64,000 nucleotides of DNA from Paenibacillus sp. FSL H3-0469 (GTDB lineage: Bacteria > Bacillota > Bacilli > Paenibacillales > Paenibacillaceae): contig NZ_CP150302.1 of the NCBI RefSeq assembly GCF_038051945.1, forward strand, positions 3,968,001-4,032,000, read 5' to 3'. Positions 8,089-17,659 of the stretch are shown piece after piece. The notes under the pieces were generated by a model. The model did no database searches. It was not told the DNA's origin and was given only the letters and a program-made list of their open reading frames with translations. Each line of letters starts with the position of its first letter. Position 1 is the first letter of the stretch. The translations under genes and the position numbers were made by a program.

Positions 8089-8197
8089 TAGGCACCCTCC
8101 ATGTATAGACAATTAGAATGTGAGATATTCAATCTATTCATTGTACCTATGAAAGAATTAGATGTAAAATTTCAGTAAGAGATGAAAGGAAGTAATC
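8089..8197. promoter_or_regulatory. Divergent cidR/cidAB control region
   Basis: The 109-base spacer holds GAAT-N7-ATTC at 8116-8130 inside an AT-rich dyad, of the size of a LysR T-N11-A box. TTGTAC (8141-8146), 18 bases and then TAAAAT make a plausible rightward promoter for cidA. Both are read by eye only. Confidence 0.45.
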
Positions 8198-8572
8198 ATG
8201 ATGAAAAAGATTGCCTTAGGCTTACTGCAGGTGGCCGGACTAACCGTGTTCTCCCTGCTGGTTAACGGATTAACCTCACTGCTGCATATTCCGCTTCCCG
8301 GAAGCATTATCGGGATGATTCTATTATTCCTGCTGCTCGAATCCGGCGTGATCCGTCTGAACTGGGTGGAGGCAGGAGCTTCGTGGCTGCTGGCTGAGCT
8401 GCTGCTGTTCTTCATTCCATCGGCTATCGGGGTGATGAACTATTCGAAGCTGCTCGAATCCTTCGGCCTGCAGGTACTGGCTGTTGTGCTCGTGGGCACC
8501 TTTGCTGTCATGGCCAGCTCAGGTCTGCTGACAGGTATGATCTATAAAGTAAAGGAGCGTAGAAGCTCATGA
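8198..8572 (+). CDS. cidA: CidA/LrgA-family holin-like membrane protein
   Basis: This 124-residue protein has four predicted membrane helices and the family core LPGSIIGMILLFLLL. It belongs to the CidA/LrgA family (B. subtilis YwbH), linked to control of murein hydrolases, programmed lysis and pyruvate or overflow-metabolite transport. Start is ATG after GAAAGGAAG. Its stop overlaps the start of cidB (ATGA), so the two are co-translated. Confidence 0.92.
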   Translation: MMKKIALGLLQVAGLTVFSLLVNGLTSLLHIPLPGSIIGMILLFLLLESGVIRLNWVEAGASWLLAELLLFFIPSAIGVMNYSKLLESFGLQVLAVVLVGTFAVMASSGLLTGMIYKVKERRSS

Positions 8573-9252
8573 TGACTGGACTCTTATTCCTTGGACTTAC
8601 CATCACGGTATATGTTATAACCAAACGGATCTATGCGGCCAGCGGCAAAATGTATACCTCTCCGCTGATCATCACCCCGCTGGTAATCATCGGCTTCCTG
8701 TTAATCACAGGCAGCTCTTATGATTCCTACAATGCAGGCGGCAAATGGCTGTCTGACCTGCTTCAGCCGGCGACCATCGCCTTCGCGATTCCGCTGCACA
8801 AGAACTTCAAGCTGCTCAAAAAGCACGCCGCCGAAATTGCGGCAGGCGTGCTGTCAGGAACGGTAATGGCTGTGCTGTCTTCCATGCTGCTGGCCAAATT
8901 AATGCACCTGAGCGGAGATCTCGCCACCAGCCTGGTCCCGCGTTCGGTAACTACGCCGATTGCCATGAGCATCTCTCAGAGCATAGGCGGAGTTCCCAGC
9001 ATCACCGCAGTCTTCGTCATTCTCACAGGTGTGCTTGGAACGATGATGGGGCCTTCGGTACTGCGCCTCTTCCACATTGAGAATGAAGTGGCGCGCGGGG
9101 TCTCGCTTGGCACCGCAGCGCATGGCACCGGCACCTCCAAGGCCTTCGAGCTCAGCTCGCTGACCGGCACCATCTCCAGTATCTCAATGATTCTGGCAGC
9201 GCTGTTCTCCATCGGGCTGGCACCTGCAATGATCGCCGTGTTCATTCATTAA
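8569..9252 (+). CDS. cidB: CidB/LrgB-family membrane protein
   Basis: A 227-residue LrgB-family protein with about six membrane segments and the motifs PRSVTTPIAM and GTAAHGTGTSKAFE, both diagnostic of the family. It is the normal partner of CidA in a membrane complex affecting lysis and metabolite transport. It is the second gene of a two-gene operon and converges on the oxidoreductase gene at 9280 with a 27-base gap. No clear terminator is visible in that gap. Confidence 0.92.
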   Translation: MMTGLLFLGLTITVYVITKRIYAASGKMYTSPLIITPLVIIGFLLITGSSYDSYNAGGKWLSDLLQPATIAFAIPLHKNFKLLKKHAAEIAAGVLSGTVMAVLSSMLLAKLMHLSGDLATSLVPRSVTTPIAMSISQSIGGVPSITAVFVILTGVLGTMMGPSVLRLFHIENEVARGVSLGTAAHGTGTSKAFELSSLTGTISSISMILAALFSIGLAPAMIAVFIH

Positions 9253-9279
9253 GCAGCCCCCTGGTCCTAAGACAGAGTC

Positions 9280-10248
9280 CTACAGCTTCACAGGCAATCC
9301 GCTCTGGGCAGATTCATACGCGGCGCAGGTTACCTTCAGCGTCTTGTACCCGTCCTCATAATCGCTGAGAATACGGGAGCGGTCTCCAGTGCGGACAGCG
9401 TACAGGAAGGCCTCGCTCTCTACCGCGTAGGGGTTGCCCGTATTCCTGTATTCCTTGCTGTCCCCGCTGCGGACCTCTAGAAGACGCTCCGGGTTCCAGT
9501 CCAGCATGCCGTTGTCATTATAGAAGCTGATTCCGGCCTTGTTCACCTCACCGGGCAGCACACAGGTATTGGAGATGCTGGCGATAATGCCGCTTGCAAG
9601 CTTCAGCGACACGGTGCCCACATCGGCTACAGTCACCCCTTCATGCTTCTCATGCATAATCCGGTTGCCGAACATGCCGTAGACCTCCGTCACCTCACCG
9701 GCCAGATAACGCAGCAGGTCAACAATATGCGTCGTCTGCTCCGTGAATTGCCCGCCGGACTGCTCCTGATTGCGCCACCACGCCACGCCGGGCATTCCGC
9801 CCATCCATTCTCCGGTAATCATCCCTACCTTGTCTCCGGCAAGCGTCTGCTTCAGCCGCTGGATATTCTCCTGGTAGCGGAAGTGATAACCTACCGAGGT
9901 CAGCAGCTGATGCTGTTTGATATCCTCAAGCAGACTTGCCGGAATGGCCGTACTTGAACCTAACGGCTTCTCGATAAAAAAGGGGATATCTCTACGGATC
10001 AGCGCCCGTTCAATCGCCCCGTGCGATTGTGGCGGCACACAGATGTAGACGGCATCCAGCTTGTGGCTGTCCAGCATCTCGGTAATCTCCCCGTAGCCTT
10101 CGGCCCCGTAAGGGCGGGCCATCTCTTCTCCCTTAAGCTTGCTGCTGCCGCAAACGGCCTTCAGCGACACATCCTCCATGCCCGCCAGCAAATCCGCATG
10201 TACCTTGGAGAACCAGCCTGTTCCAACAAGTCCGATATTAAGCGTCAT
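9280..10248 (-). CDS. Gfo/Idh/MocA-family oxidoreductase
   Basis: The Rossmann motif GLVGTGWFSKVHADLL lies at residues 5-20, and the family motif IEKPLGSS (lysine of EKP) is near residue 95. Members reduce or oxidise sugars, inositols or related cyclic compounds with NAD(P). The substrate cannot be told from sequence. I chose ATG at 10248 because CAGGAGGTAATGAC precedes it; an in-frame start 13 codons upstream is not supported. It is read alone, 52 bases after the helicase gene, perhaps as a continuation of that transcript. Confidence 0.86.
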   Translation of the reverse strand: MTLNIGLVGTGWFSKVHADLLAGMEDVSLKAVCGSSKLKGEEMARPYGAEGYGEITEMLDSHKLDAVYICVPPQSHGAIERALIRRDIPFFIEKPLGSSTAIPASLLEDIKQHQLLTSVGYHFRYQENIQRLKQTLAGDKVGMITGEWMGGMPGVAWWRNQEQSGGQFTEQTTHIVDLLRYLAGEVTEVYGMFGNRIMHEKHEGVTVADVGTVSLKLASGIIASISNTCVLPGEVNKAGISFYNDNGMLDWNPERLLEVRSGDSKEYRNTGNPYAVESEAFLYAVRTGDRSRILSDYEDGYKTLKVTCAAYESAQSGLPVKL

Positions 10249-10300
10249 GTCATTACCTCCTGAGTTGTCTGGTGAATGCCTTGTCAAAGATTATACCTGC

Positions 10301-12616
10301 TTAGGTCATCACAGAGTAGTCCTGCCACTCCTCTGGAAGCAGTTGCCTGTAGGATTGCTGCATGAAGCGGTCGTCAGCGAGCACAATGACCCCGCTGTCG
10401 CTCTCACTGCGGATCAGCCGTCCTCCGGCCTGTTGCACCTTGCACATCCCCGGGTAGATATAAGCATAATCGAAGCCGTTCTTGCCCTGTGACTGGAAAT
10501 AGCTCCGCAGCAGATTGCGTTCCAGCCCCACCTGCGGGAGTCCGACACCTACGACCATCACCCCGTTCAACCGGTCGCCGGGCAGATCCACCCCTTCCGA
10601 GAAAATACCGCCCAGCACGGCAAAGCCAAGCAGCGGCTCCGGGTTATCCGGGCGGAAGGCCGCCAGGAAGCTCTCCCGCTCCGGCTCGCTCATCCCGCTG
10701 CCCTGCAGCAGCGTGGGGACTTCAGGGTACTTCTCAGTGAACACCTCATAGACATGCTTCAAGTAGAGATAGGAGGGGAAGAAGACCAGGTAGTTGCCCT
10801 TCTTAGAGACCAGGCCTTTGAGCGCATCACTAAGCGGCTGTATAGAAGCCTCACGGTCATGAAACCGGGTGGATACCGGCAGCACAGATACCTGCCACTG
10901 CTCTTTGTGAAAAGGTGAGGCCAGGCTCAGACTGTAGTCCTCCTCGCCCGCACCGATCATATCCCTGTAATACGAGAGCGGCGAGAGAGTCGCAGAGAAC
11001 AGAATCTGGCTGCGGAAGCTCTTGCCCATTTGCTGCAGCAGATGCGACGGATCGAGATTGAACAGCTTCAGATACACATCTCCGCTGCGCACCTCGGCAT
11101 AGGTGATGTAGCGTTCATCGTAGGTTTTGAAGGTGCGGAGCATCGCCTGTACCGCGTAATAGGTATCCAGCAGGCTGTTCTCCCCTTCCTCCTCTGCCTG
11201 CGCAGAGCCTACAGGAGAAGAGGGATTCAGCAGCTCCAGCTCGGCTTCGGCTGCGAAGTTCTCCAGCAGCTCCGGCAGCTCCTCGGGATAGGCCGCCCAC
11301 TCTCCCGCCCCCTTGTCACTACAGCTCTTGCGCAGCGCAATGAAGAATGCGTTCACTGCTTTGGCGGCAGTGCCGAGCCGGGGATTCGCGGTTTTGTAGG
11401 CACGGCTAAGCGCCAGGAAGGGGGCCTTGGTAAGCGAGGCAGAATACATCTCCCGGCCCCGGTCTACCAGATTGTGCGCTTCATCCACCAGCAGCACTGT
11501 GTTCTTCTTACGTTCCTCGGACATACGTTTCAGACTGATGCGCGGGTCGTAGATATAATTGTAGTCGCAGATCACAACATCGCAGGCATAGGCGGCATCC
11601 AGCGAGAATTCAAACGGGCAGACCTGATGCTTATGGGCATAGCCGGCAATCGTCTCCCGGGTCATCAGCGTCTCATGCTCCAGCATGTCAATCAGCGCGC
11701 CGTTGATCCGGTCATAGTACCCCTCTGCATAAGCGCAGGAATCCGTGCCGCAGATCCCCTCCTCCCGGAAGCAGGCCTTCTCCTTCGCCGTCAGCGCAAT
11801 GACATGCAGATGCAGCCCGCGGCGGTTCAGCATCGCGGCCGCCTCCTGCGCCGCGATCCGCGTAACCGTCTTGGCGGTCAGATAGAAGATACCGGCCGCC
11901 TTGCCTTCGCCCAGTGCTTTGACCGCCGGGAACAGGGTGGACATGGTTTTGCCGATGCCTGTCGGTGCCTGGGCAAAGAGGTTCGCCCCCTCAGCAATGG
12001 AGGTGTAGACTGCGGCAGCGAAATGGCGCTGGCCGGGCCGGTAGGCCGAGAACGGAAAGGACAGGGCCGCGATGCTCTCCCCTCTCTTCGCCTTGTAATG
12101 GACCATCATCTCGGCATACGGCGCATACCTGCTTACGGTCTCTAGTGCAAAAGCCGTCAGCGCTTCGCGGGACATCTCCCGGTAGAGACTGTACTGCGCC
12201 TCGCTCCCCCGCTGCACATAGGTGAGCTTCACCTGGATATAGGGAAGCTCAAGATCCGTTGCCAGCATGTAAGCGTACATGTAAGCCTGGGCCCAGTGTA
12301 CCTCCTTCCCTTCAAATGCAGGGTCCGGAATTCCGGCCATGGACTTAATCTCCTCTACCGTCAGGCTCCCATCCTCTGCCGTAAGCAGGCCGTCGCAGCG
12401 TCCGTCAATCTGGAACAGCAGATCCCCGTAAGGAATTCCGGTCTTCAAATAGACCTCCTTGCGGTCCCCTTCCTTGTATTGCTTCTGGATCAGCTGATGG
12501 CTGCGCGTCCCCTCCGCCATGGCAGCCCCGCTGCGGAAGCCCGGCTCCAGACTGCCGCTGCTGTAGGCAAATTCCACAAGCGCCCTCACGGACAGTGTGA
12601 TTTCTGTATGCTCCAT
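10301..12616 (-). CDS. DinG/XPD-type helicase with N-terminal PD-(D/E)XK nuclease-like domain
   Basis: This 771-residue protein begins with a RecB/Cas4-like region (QIDGRCDGLL then TVEEIKS, about residues 68-92), where the D and the ExK pair match PD-(D/E)XK nuclease motifs. The superfamily 2 helicase follows: Walker A APTGIGKT near 217, DEAH near 378, and a late helicase motif QQAGGRLIRSESD. Cysteines near 279-332 (AC-x6-C-x4-C, then VCPFE) match the iron-sulfur cluster of XPD/DinG enzymes. The likely role is unwinding and processing of DNA repair intermediates. It is one of a group of Firmicute nuclease-helicase fusions and has no adjacent CRISPR locus. Confidence 0.86.
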   Translation of the reverse strand: MEHTEITLSVRALVEFAYSSGSLEPGFRSGAAMAEGTRSHQLIQKQYKEGDRKEVYLKTGIPYGDLLFQIDGRCDGLLTAEDGSLTVEEIKSMAGIPDPAFEGKEVHWAQAYMYAYMLATDLELPYIQVKLTYVQRGSEAQYSLYREMSREALTAFALETVSRYAPYAEMMVHYKAKRGESIAALSFPFSAYRPGQRHFAAAVYTSIAEGANLFAQAPTGIGKTMSTLFPAVKALGEGKAAGIFYLTAKTVTRIAAQEAAAMLNRRGLHLHVIALTAKEKACFREEGICGTDSCAYAEGYYDRINGALIDMLEHETLMTRETIAGYAHKHQVCPFEFSLDAAYACDVVICDYNYIYDPRISLKRMSEERKKNTVLLVDEAHNLVDRGREMYSASLTKAPFLALSRAYKTANPRLGTAAKAVNAFFIALRKSCSDKGAGEWAAYPEELPELLENFAAEAELELLNPSSPVGSAQAEEEGENSLLDTYYAVQAMLRTFKTYDERYITYAEVRSGDVYLKLFNLDPSHLLQQMGKSFRSQILFSATLSPLSYYRDMIGAGEEDYSLSLASPFHKEQWQVSVLPVSTRFHDREASIQPLSDALKGLVSKKGNYLVFFPSYLYLKHVYEVFTEKYPEVPTLLQGSGMSEPERESFLAAFRPDNPEPLLGFAVLGGIFSEGVDLPGDRLNGVMVVGVGLPQVGLERNLLRSYFQSQGKNGFDYAYIYPGMCKVQQAGGRLIRSESDSGVIVLADDRFMQQSYRQLLPEEWQDYSVMT

Positions 12617-12775
12617 CCGTCCCCACCTCCAATAATTTCCGCCAGCTTCCGCTGCGTATGGCTCATATTCTTCGTTTAACGCCGATATTAACCCGCCTGA
12701 GGGAATGGTCAGCGCCGGGTTCGTTCTAGCCGTAGTTTACGCGCGCTTCAGGGAGTATACGGCAGCTTCTGATTT

Positions 12776-12804
12776 TTGACATTCCTTCCCTGGCACTTCA
12801 TAAT
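12776..12804 (+). promoter_or_regulatory. Sigma-A promoter of ltaS
   Basis: TTGACA at 12776-12781 and CATAAT at 12799-12804 are separated by 17 bases. This leaves a leader of about 85 bases before the GTG of ltaS. Confidence 0.65.
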
Positions 12805-12897
12805 AAGTTTTATTGATAATGGTATTCTTCTGTCCTCATGCTGCTGTTTCCTTTTCAGCCGGGAAACATGTTCATTTTATAGAAAGAAGGCGAAGCT

Positions 12898-14760
12898 GTG
12901 TCATCCCAAACTGTAAAACGATGGCTCCTTAAGCCATTTGTGTTCTTTTCCATTCTTTTTCTGTTCAAAAGCCTGCTGGCCTGGGGTGTAATCTTTGATG
13001 ATTTAAAGTTCTGGCAATCCGTATTGACGGAGCTGCCCTTTGTCTGGGCCCTGTTTTTCCTGATTGAGCGCTTTGCTTCCAGACGGAAGCTCGGGTATTA
13101 CATGACGGTCAATCTGCTGGTTACCGCGATCTTTTTTGCCGCCATTATGTACTTCAAATATTACGGGGTCATTGTCACTTACCATGCCGCCGAGCAAGTG
13201 AACCAGGTCACTGCCGTCAAGAACAGCGTATTCTCCTTAATGGACCCTTATTATCTGCTGATCTTCACGGACATCATTGTGCTGGGCTTCTACTTCTTCA
13301 TTAACAAGAACGGCCGCAATTATAAAAAAGATCAAATCAACCGGCGCAGTGGCCGGACGGTGCATGTCGTACTGTTCGCGGTCTCGCTCGGACTCTGCCT
13401 GTTCAATATTCTTCCGAATAAGGCGAGCATGAATGAGATCAAAAAGGCCCAGGAGATGGGCATCCTTAATTATGAAGCATACACGATCTTTGCCAAAGAT
13501 AAAACCGAGCTGGTCCAGGCCAGTGAAATCACACAGAGCACGATTAACCAGCTCAAGGGCATCGACCCTTCAGCAGTCTCGGCTTATGCCGGTGCCGCCA
13601 AGGGCAAGAATCTGATTGTGATCCAATTGGAGTCCTTTCAGAACTTCCTGATGGGTCTTAAGGTAGACGGCCAGGAGATTACCCCTAACCTGAACCGTCT
13701 GATGGAACAGAGCCTGTACTTCACGAACTTCTATCAGATGGTCGGCCAGGGCAACACCTCCGATGCGGAATTCGTGGTCAATTCGTCCTTCTATATTCCT
13801 CCGCAGGGTGCGGCTACCATGTCTTATATTGACAAGCAGCTTCCGAGCCTGCCCCGTCTGCTGGGAGACAACGGCTATCAGACAGCCACGTTCCACACCA
13901 ATGTAGTGGAATTCTGGAACCGGGGCGAGCTATACAAGGCCCTCGGCTGGCAAAAGTATTACGATCACCAGTTCTTCGGTGACGAGGATGCCTTCTTCTT
14001 CGGCGCTTCCGATGAGGTGCTCTACCGCAAATCCTCGGAGAAGCTGAAGGAAATGAGCGATGCGGGCCAGCCATTCTATGCTCAGGTCATCTCCATGTCG
14101 GCGCATCACCCGTTCACTATTCCTGAAGAGAAGCACAAGATGAAGCTTCCTGAGCGGTATGAAGGAACCTTTGTCGGCGATTATGTGCGGTCGCAGAACT
14201 ATGCGGACTATGCCTTCGGACAGTTTGTAGATGAACTGAAGGCGAGCGGATTATGGGAGAACAGTCTGGTTATGGTCTACGGCGACCATATGGGACTGCC
14301 GATCTATTCGCTGGATCATGACGACAAGCAGCTAATGAAGGAAATCTACGGATATGATTACAGCTACGCCAATATGCTCAATATTCCGCTGCTCATCCAT
14401 GGTGAGGGAATTGCTCCGCAGAAGCTTGCGCAGGTAGGCGGAGAAGTCGATATTATGCCTACGGCCGCCAGCCTGCTGGGGGTATCGATGGATAACAACA
14501 TCCATTTCGGCCAGGATCTGCTCAGCCAGTCCTACAATCTGCTGCCGCAGCGGTATTACCTGCCTACCGGCTCCTTCATTTCCAGCTCTGCCCTGCTGAT
14601 TCCGGGCAACAGCTTCGAGGATAATACCCAATATCCGCTGGCGACCGGAGGTACTGCCCCGGCCGGCAACGAGGATGAATACAACCGCGCTCTGCGGCTG
14701 CGCCAGCTGTCTGACAGCTATGTTACACAATTGCCGGACAAAGAGCCTGCCGCAGAATAG
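12898..14760 (+). CDS. ltaS: Lipoteichoic acid synthase-type phosphoglycerol transferase
   Basis: The protein (620 residues, the usual LtaS length) has five N-terminal membrane helices (about 10-180) and an extracellular sulfatase-fold domain (about 230-590). The nucleophile motif GQGNTSDAEF near residue 285 matches the catalytic Thr region of LtaS. The metal-binding block VYGDHMG is near 465. LtaS polymerises glycerol phosphate from phosphatidylglycerol on the outer face of the membrane. Start is GTG after AGAAAGAAGG. The gene stands alone between its own promoter and a strong terminator. A paralogue acting as primase or stress form is possible. Confidence 0.92.
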   Translation: MSSQTVKRWLLKPFVFFSILFLFKSLLAWGVIFDDLKFWQSVLTELPFVWALFFLIERFASRRKLGYYMTVNLLVTAIFFAAIMYFKYYGVIVTYHAAEQVNQVTAVKNSVFSLMDPYYLLIFTDIIVLGFYFFINKNGRNYKKDQINRRSGRTVHVVLFAVSLGLCLFNILPNKASMNEIKKAQEMGILNYEAYTIFAKDKTELVQASEITQSTINQLKGIDPSAVSAYAGAAKGKNLIVIQLESFQNFLMGLKVDGQEITPNLNRLMEQSLYFTNFYQMVGQGNTSDAEFVVNSSFYIPPQGAATMSYIDKQLPSLPRLLGDNGYQTATFHTNVVEFWNRGELYKALGWQKYYDHQFFGDEDAFFFGASDEVLYRKSSEKLKEMSDAGQPFYAQVISMSAHHPFTIPEEKHKMKLPERYEGTFVGDYVRSQNYADYAFGQFVDELKASGLWENSLVMVYGDHMGLPIYSLDHDDKQLMKEIYGYDYSYANMLNIPLLIHGEGIAPQKLAQVGGEVDIMPTAASLLGVSMDNNIHFGQDLLSQSYNLLPQRYYLPTGSFISSSALLIPGNSFEDNTQYPLATGGTAPAGNEDEYNRALRLRQLSDSYVTQLPDKEPAAE

Positions 14761-14778
14761 CCAGACTAGACAAGACAA

Positions 14779-14820
14779 GAAGCAGCGCCTCTCCTTGAAG
14801 GGAGAAGCGCTGCTTCTTTG
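14779..14820. terminator. Bidirectional terminator between ltaS and a MarR gene
   Basis: GAAGCAGCGC (14779-14788) pairs with GCGCTGCTTC (14807-14816), with an inner CTCC/GGAG stem. A short T-run follows on the plus strand, and the hairpin lies between two convergent genes. Confidence 0.8.
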
Positions 14821-14831
14821 TGATCCTTATG

Positions 14832-15263
14832 TTAACGCTCCTGATTCTCCAGCATGAGATAATAATCCGCGAAGTTCTCCAGCTCTGCCGGCTCCAGAAT
14901 GGCCAGATGCTCTTCCAGCAGCAGCAATGACCGGCGCTGTGCTTCTTCCAGCACTTCTTGTCCCTTGCCCGTGATCGTGACGATTACCGCTCTGCGGTCA
15001 TTCTCGTCCGTCACGCGGGCGATCAGCTCCAGCAGCTCCAGCCGGTCCAGCATGACGGTGACTGCACTGGATTTCACTTCCATCTTGTCCGCCAGCTGAA
15101 TCACCCGTGCCTGCTGCTCCTGAAAGATCATATGCAACAGCCCGAATTGCGGCACAGTCAGCCCCAATTCCTTATGCATTGACATCTGCGACATGATTCT
15201 GCGCTGAACCTTCCACATGGATAATCCCACACGTTCGATCAAAGGATTGACTTCTTGTGACAT
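14832..15263 (-). CDS. MarR-family transcriptional regulator
   Basis: A complete 143-residue MarR protein. The N-terminal dimerisation helices (VGLSMWKVQRRIMSQ) are followed by the winged helix (about 45-110), with MEVKSSAVTVMLDRLE as recognition helix and DENDRRAVIVTITGKG as wing. The target and ligand are unknown. It is not adjacent to a transporter: its neighbours are ltaS (convergent) and a chemoreceptor (divergent, 240 bases away). Start is ATG with GGGAG eight bases upstream. Confidence 0.88.
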   Translation of the reverse strand: MSQEVNPLIERVGLSMWKVQRRIMSQMSMHKELGLTVPQFGLLHMIFQEQQARVIQLADKMEVKSSAVTVMLDRLELLELIARVTDENDRRAVIVTITGKGQEVLEEAQRRSLLLLEEHLAILEPAELENFADYYLMLENQER

Positions 15264-15502
15264 CCCTTCAGCTCCCAGTCCGTTTGTTCTGCTTCAAGCG
15301 TACCATTATACCGGTCCGACATACAATATTTTTTGAATACGCGCCTACTTTTCAATGATTTTTTATACATAATCCATCATTTTCCGACACAAAAATTCTT
15401 TTTTTTTGACTTATGCTCAAACCGCAGCGTATGCGCTATAATCGTAGCAGTGAACCCCATAATTCACTTAATCTTTTAGAGTCAGGGCTGGTGATATTTG
15501 TT

Positions 15503-17197
15503 ATGAAATTGGCAACAAAATTAACATGGATGATGCTGATTGTATTGCTGTTGGTTGGTTCATCCATAGGCTTCTTCGGTTATCATGCGGCTTACAAGCA
15601 GATCGATGAAGCTGCAGGCATTGAATTGGTAGGCTGCGCCAATATAACTACCGGCTTAATTGATCCTGCAGACATAACCGCTCTGGCTGCCGGGGATACC
15701 AGCAAGCTGACTGCGATTGAAGACCGCATCGGATGGATCAGTGATCACAAGCCTATTTTCAAAGAAGCCTTCATTCTTTCGCTGGACGGCAAGGTACTGG
15801 CCGCTGACAAAAACTTCAAACAACGGGGATACAAAGCAGGAGACCCCTTCTACTTCTCTGATGAAGATAAAGAAATGATTACCACCATGAAGCATTCCGC
15901 CTACTCGAAGGTGTATACATATCAGGGCACCTCCCTCAAAACCGGCTTCGGCCCCATCTATCAGGACCATGACCCTACCAAACCCATCATTGCATTAATG
16001 GCGATTAACTTCGACGGCCCCTTAATTCAATCCCGGACCATGGATATCATCACCCAGCCCTTCCTGATCGGCAGCTCCATTCTGATTATTGCGATTCTCG
16101 CCGCCTATCTGCTGATCCGCCGGATGGTCAGCCCGCTTACCAAGCTGTCCGCATCCGTTAACACAGTAGCCAAAGGAGATCTGACCCGGGAACCGCTGCT
16201 CTTCAAGGCCAAGGACGAGATCGGCGAGCTTGCCCGCGACTTCAATGCGATGACCCTGAGTCTGCGTGACCTGATTACACAGGTCAACGATACGTCCATG
16301 CTGGTTGCCTCCTCCTCCCAGGAGCTGTCCGCCAGCGCCCAGGAGACTAACCGGGCCGGAGAGCACAGCGTTAATGTCACGCTGGAACTGGCCGACGGGG
16401 CACATACCCAGCTGCAGAATCTGGAGGGCAGCTTCAAGGCCGTGCAGGATATGTCGCATTTCATTACCGAAATTGCAGGCAATGCCGACAGCGCAATGAA
16501 CCAGGCAGCCATCAACTCCCAGAAGGCCCGGACAGGCCGGGAATCTATGGACTCGACTACTTCACAGATGGCTATTGTGGGTGCAAGCATCTCGGATCTT
16601 TCCGGCATTATCGAGACGCTCGGCAGCCATTCCAAAGAGATTGAGAATATTGTCGGCACCATAGCCAGTATTGCCGAGGAGACGAACCTGTTATCCCTCA
16701 ATGCGGCGATTGAAGCTGCACGGGCCGGAGAAGAGGGCCGTGGCTTCGCCGTTGTCGCAGGCTCTGTACGCAAGCTGGCTGAACGTTCAGCCGGATCTGC
16801 CCGCCAGATCGGCGAGCTGGTCAGTCTGATTGTCCAGCAGATGGACAAGGCCGGAGAGACCATGAAGCACTCCACGGAAGAGATGCATCACGGCAAAGAA
16901 ATGATTATAGCGGCCGGGCATTCCTTCTCCGAGATTGAGTCGTCCGTCTCCGATATGTCTTCCCACAGCCAGCAGATTTCAGCCACTGTCCGTGAGCTGG
17001 CCCTGCTCTCTGAGGGACTTGTCACTTCGATCCAGAAGATCGTGGCGGTCTCCAATCAGACAGCTGAGGGCGCGGAGACCTTGTCCGCCTCGTCCCAGGA
17101 ACAGCTTGCGGCCATGCAGGAGGTTGAATCCTCCGCTACATTCCTCTCCTCCCTGGCAGAGAAGCTGCAGGTATTGGTCGAGAATTTCAAAATTTAG
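15503..17197 (+). CDS. Methyl-accepting chemotaxis protein
   Basis: A membrane chemoreceptor of 564 residues. It has membrane helix 1 (about 8-30), an extracellular sensing domain (about 35-180), membrane helix 2 (about 183-205), HAMP (about 206-260) and a cytoplasmic signalling domain with the conserved hairpin tip [21 protein letters not shown]. It binds an unknown ligand and controls CheA through CheW. I chose ATG at 15503 because the frame upstream is non-hydrophobic and has no ribosome binding site; an in-frame start at 15413 would put 30 residues before the membrane helix. Confidence 0.88.
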   Translation: MKLATKLTWMMLIVLLLVGSSIGFFGYHAAYKQIDEAAGIELVGCANITTGLIDPADITALAAGDTSKLTAIEDRIGWISDHKPIFKEAFILSLDGKVLAADKNFKQRGYKAGDPFYFSDEDKEMITTMKHSAYSKVYTYQGTSLKTGFGPIYQDHDPTKPIIALMAINFDGPLIQSRTMDIITQPFLIGSSILIIAILAAYLLIRRMVSPLTKLSASVNTVAKGDLTREPLLFKAKDEIGELARDFNAMTLSLRDLITQVNDTSMLVASSSQELSASAQETNRAGEHSVNVTLELADGAHTQLQNLEGSFKAVQDMSHFITEIAGNADSAMNQAAINSQKARTGRESMDSTTSQMAIVGASISDLSGIIETLGSHSKEIENIVGTIASIAEETNLLSLNAAIEAARAGEEGRGFAVVAGSVRKLAERSAGSARQIGELVSLIVQQMDKAGETMKHSTEEMHHGKEMIIAAGHSFSEIESSVSDMSSHSQQISATVRELALLSEGLVTSIQKIVAVSNQTAEGAETLSASSQEQLAAMQEVESSATFLSSLAEKLQVLVENFKI

Positions 17198-17280
17198 GCC
17201 GGAGTATCATACATTCTTCAAGACAAAATCACCCTGCGGGTGAAGGATGCTCGCGCCTTCTCTCACCGACCGCTTGTAAG

Positions 17281-17490
17281 GGGCAGCATTGTTGCACATT
17301 TTGCAGGATTTCTCTATAAATGTTACCGGCTATGGAGGATTGTTGCATCATTTGCAGGATTTTTGGTATTTAGAGTAAGTTAGCGCTGGATTTGTTGCAA
17401 TTCGTGCAGGATTTCAGCATAGACCGCTCCTATGGGGCAACAATCTTGCACTTCTTGCAAGATTTCTCTATAAATGTTACTGGCTTTAGA
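17281..17490 (+). repeat. Four tandem copies of a degenerate 52-bp unit
   Basis: Units start at about 17288, 17340, 17392 and 17443, spaced 52, 52 and 51 bases. Each begins with TTGTTGCA or CTTGCA, then four to six bases, then TGCAGGATTT or a close variant. Copies 1 and 4 share a further CTCTATAAATGTTAC. The block sits in the 650-base spacer between the chemoreceptor and the transposase. It is not a CRISPR array because the spacers are not unique between exact repeats. Confidence 0.65.
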
Positions 17491-17564
17491 GCATGGGGCC
17501 CTTCCCCCGGCATAGCAGCACCCATTGTATTCGCTTTTTCGCATACAATTCTTAAGTAACTAAA

Positions 17565-17612
17565 AAGGCTGCCCTGATGCGGAACAACCCTCCACATCCA
17601 GGACAGCCTTTC
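17565..17612. terminator. Terminator-like hairpin
   Basis: AAGGCTGCCCTG (17565-17576) pairs with CAGGACAGCCTT (17599-17610) with one mismatch. It is flanked by A and T runs, so it could act in either direction. It is 370 bases from the chemoreceptor stop. Confidence 0.55.
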
Positions 17613-17621
17613 GTATTATTA

Positions 17622-17653
17622 GGTCAACCAGAGATTACTGGTTGGCCTTTTTT
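17622..17653 (+). terminator. Rho-independent terminator left of the IS110 element
   Basis: GGTCAACCAG (17622-17631) pairs with CTGGTTGGCC (17638-17647), followed by six T. It may insulate the transposase leader from outside transcription. It could be host sequence or the left end of the element. Confidence 0.7.
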
Positions 17654-17659
17654 AATAAC

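Noticed and set aside
11030..12145. Plus-strand ORF opposite the helicase
   Set aside because: Antisense shadow of the Walker and Fe-S region of a clear helicase gene.
15406..15442. Promoter of the chemoreceptor from TTGACT and TATAAT
   Set aside because: The two hexamers are 25 bases apart, too far for a sigma-A promoter. One of them may be real with another partner, but I cannot say which.
17281..17490. CRISPR array
   Set aside because: The repeats are degenerate and contiguous at 52 bases with no exact repeat plus unique spacer pattern, and no cas gene is in the window.
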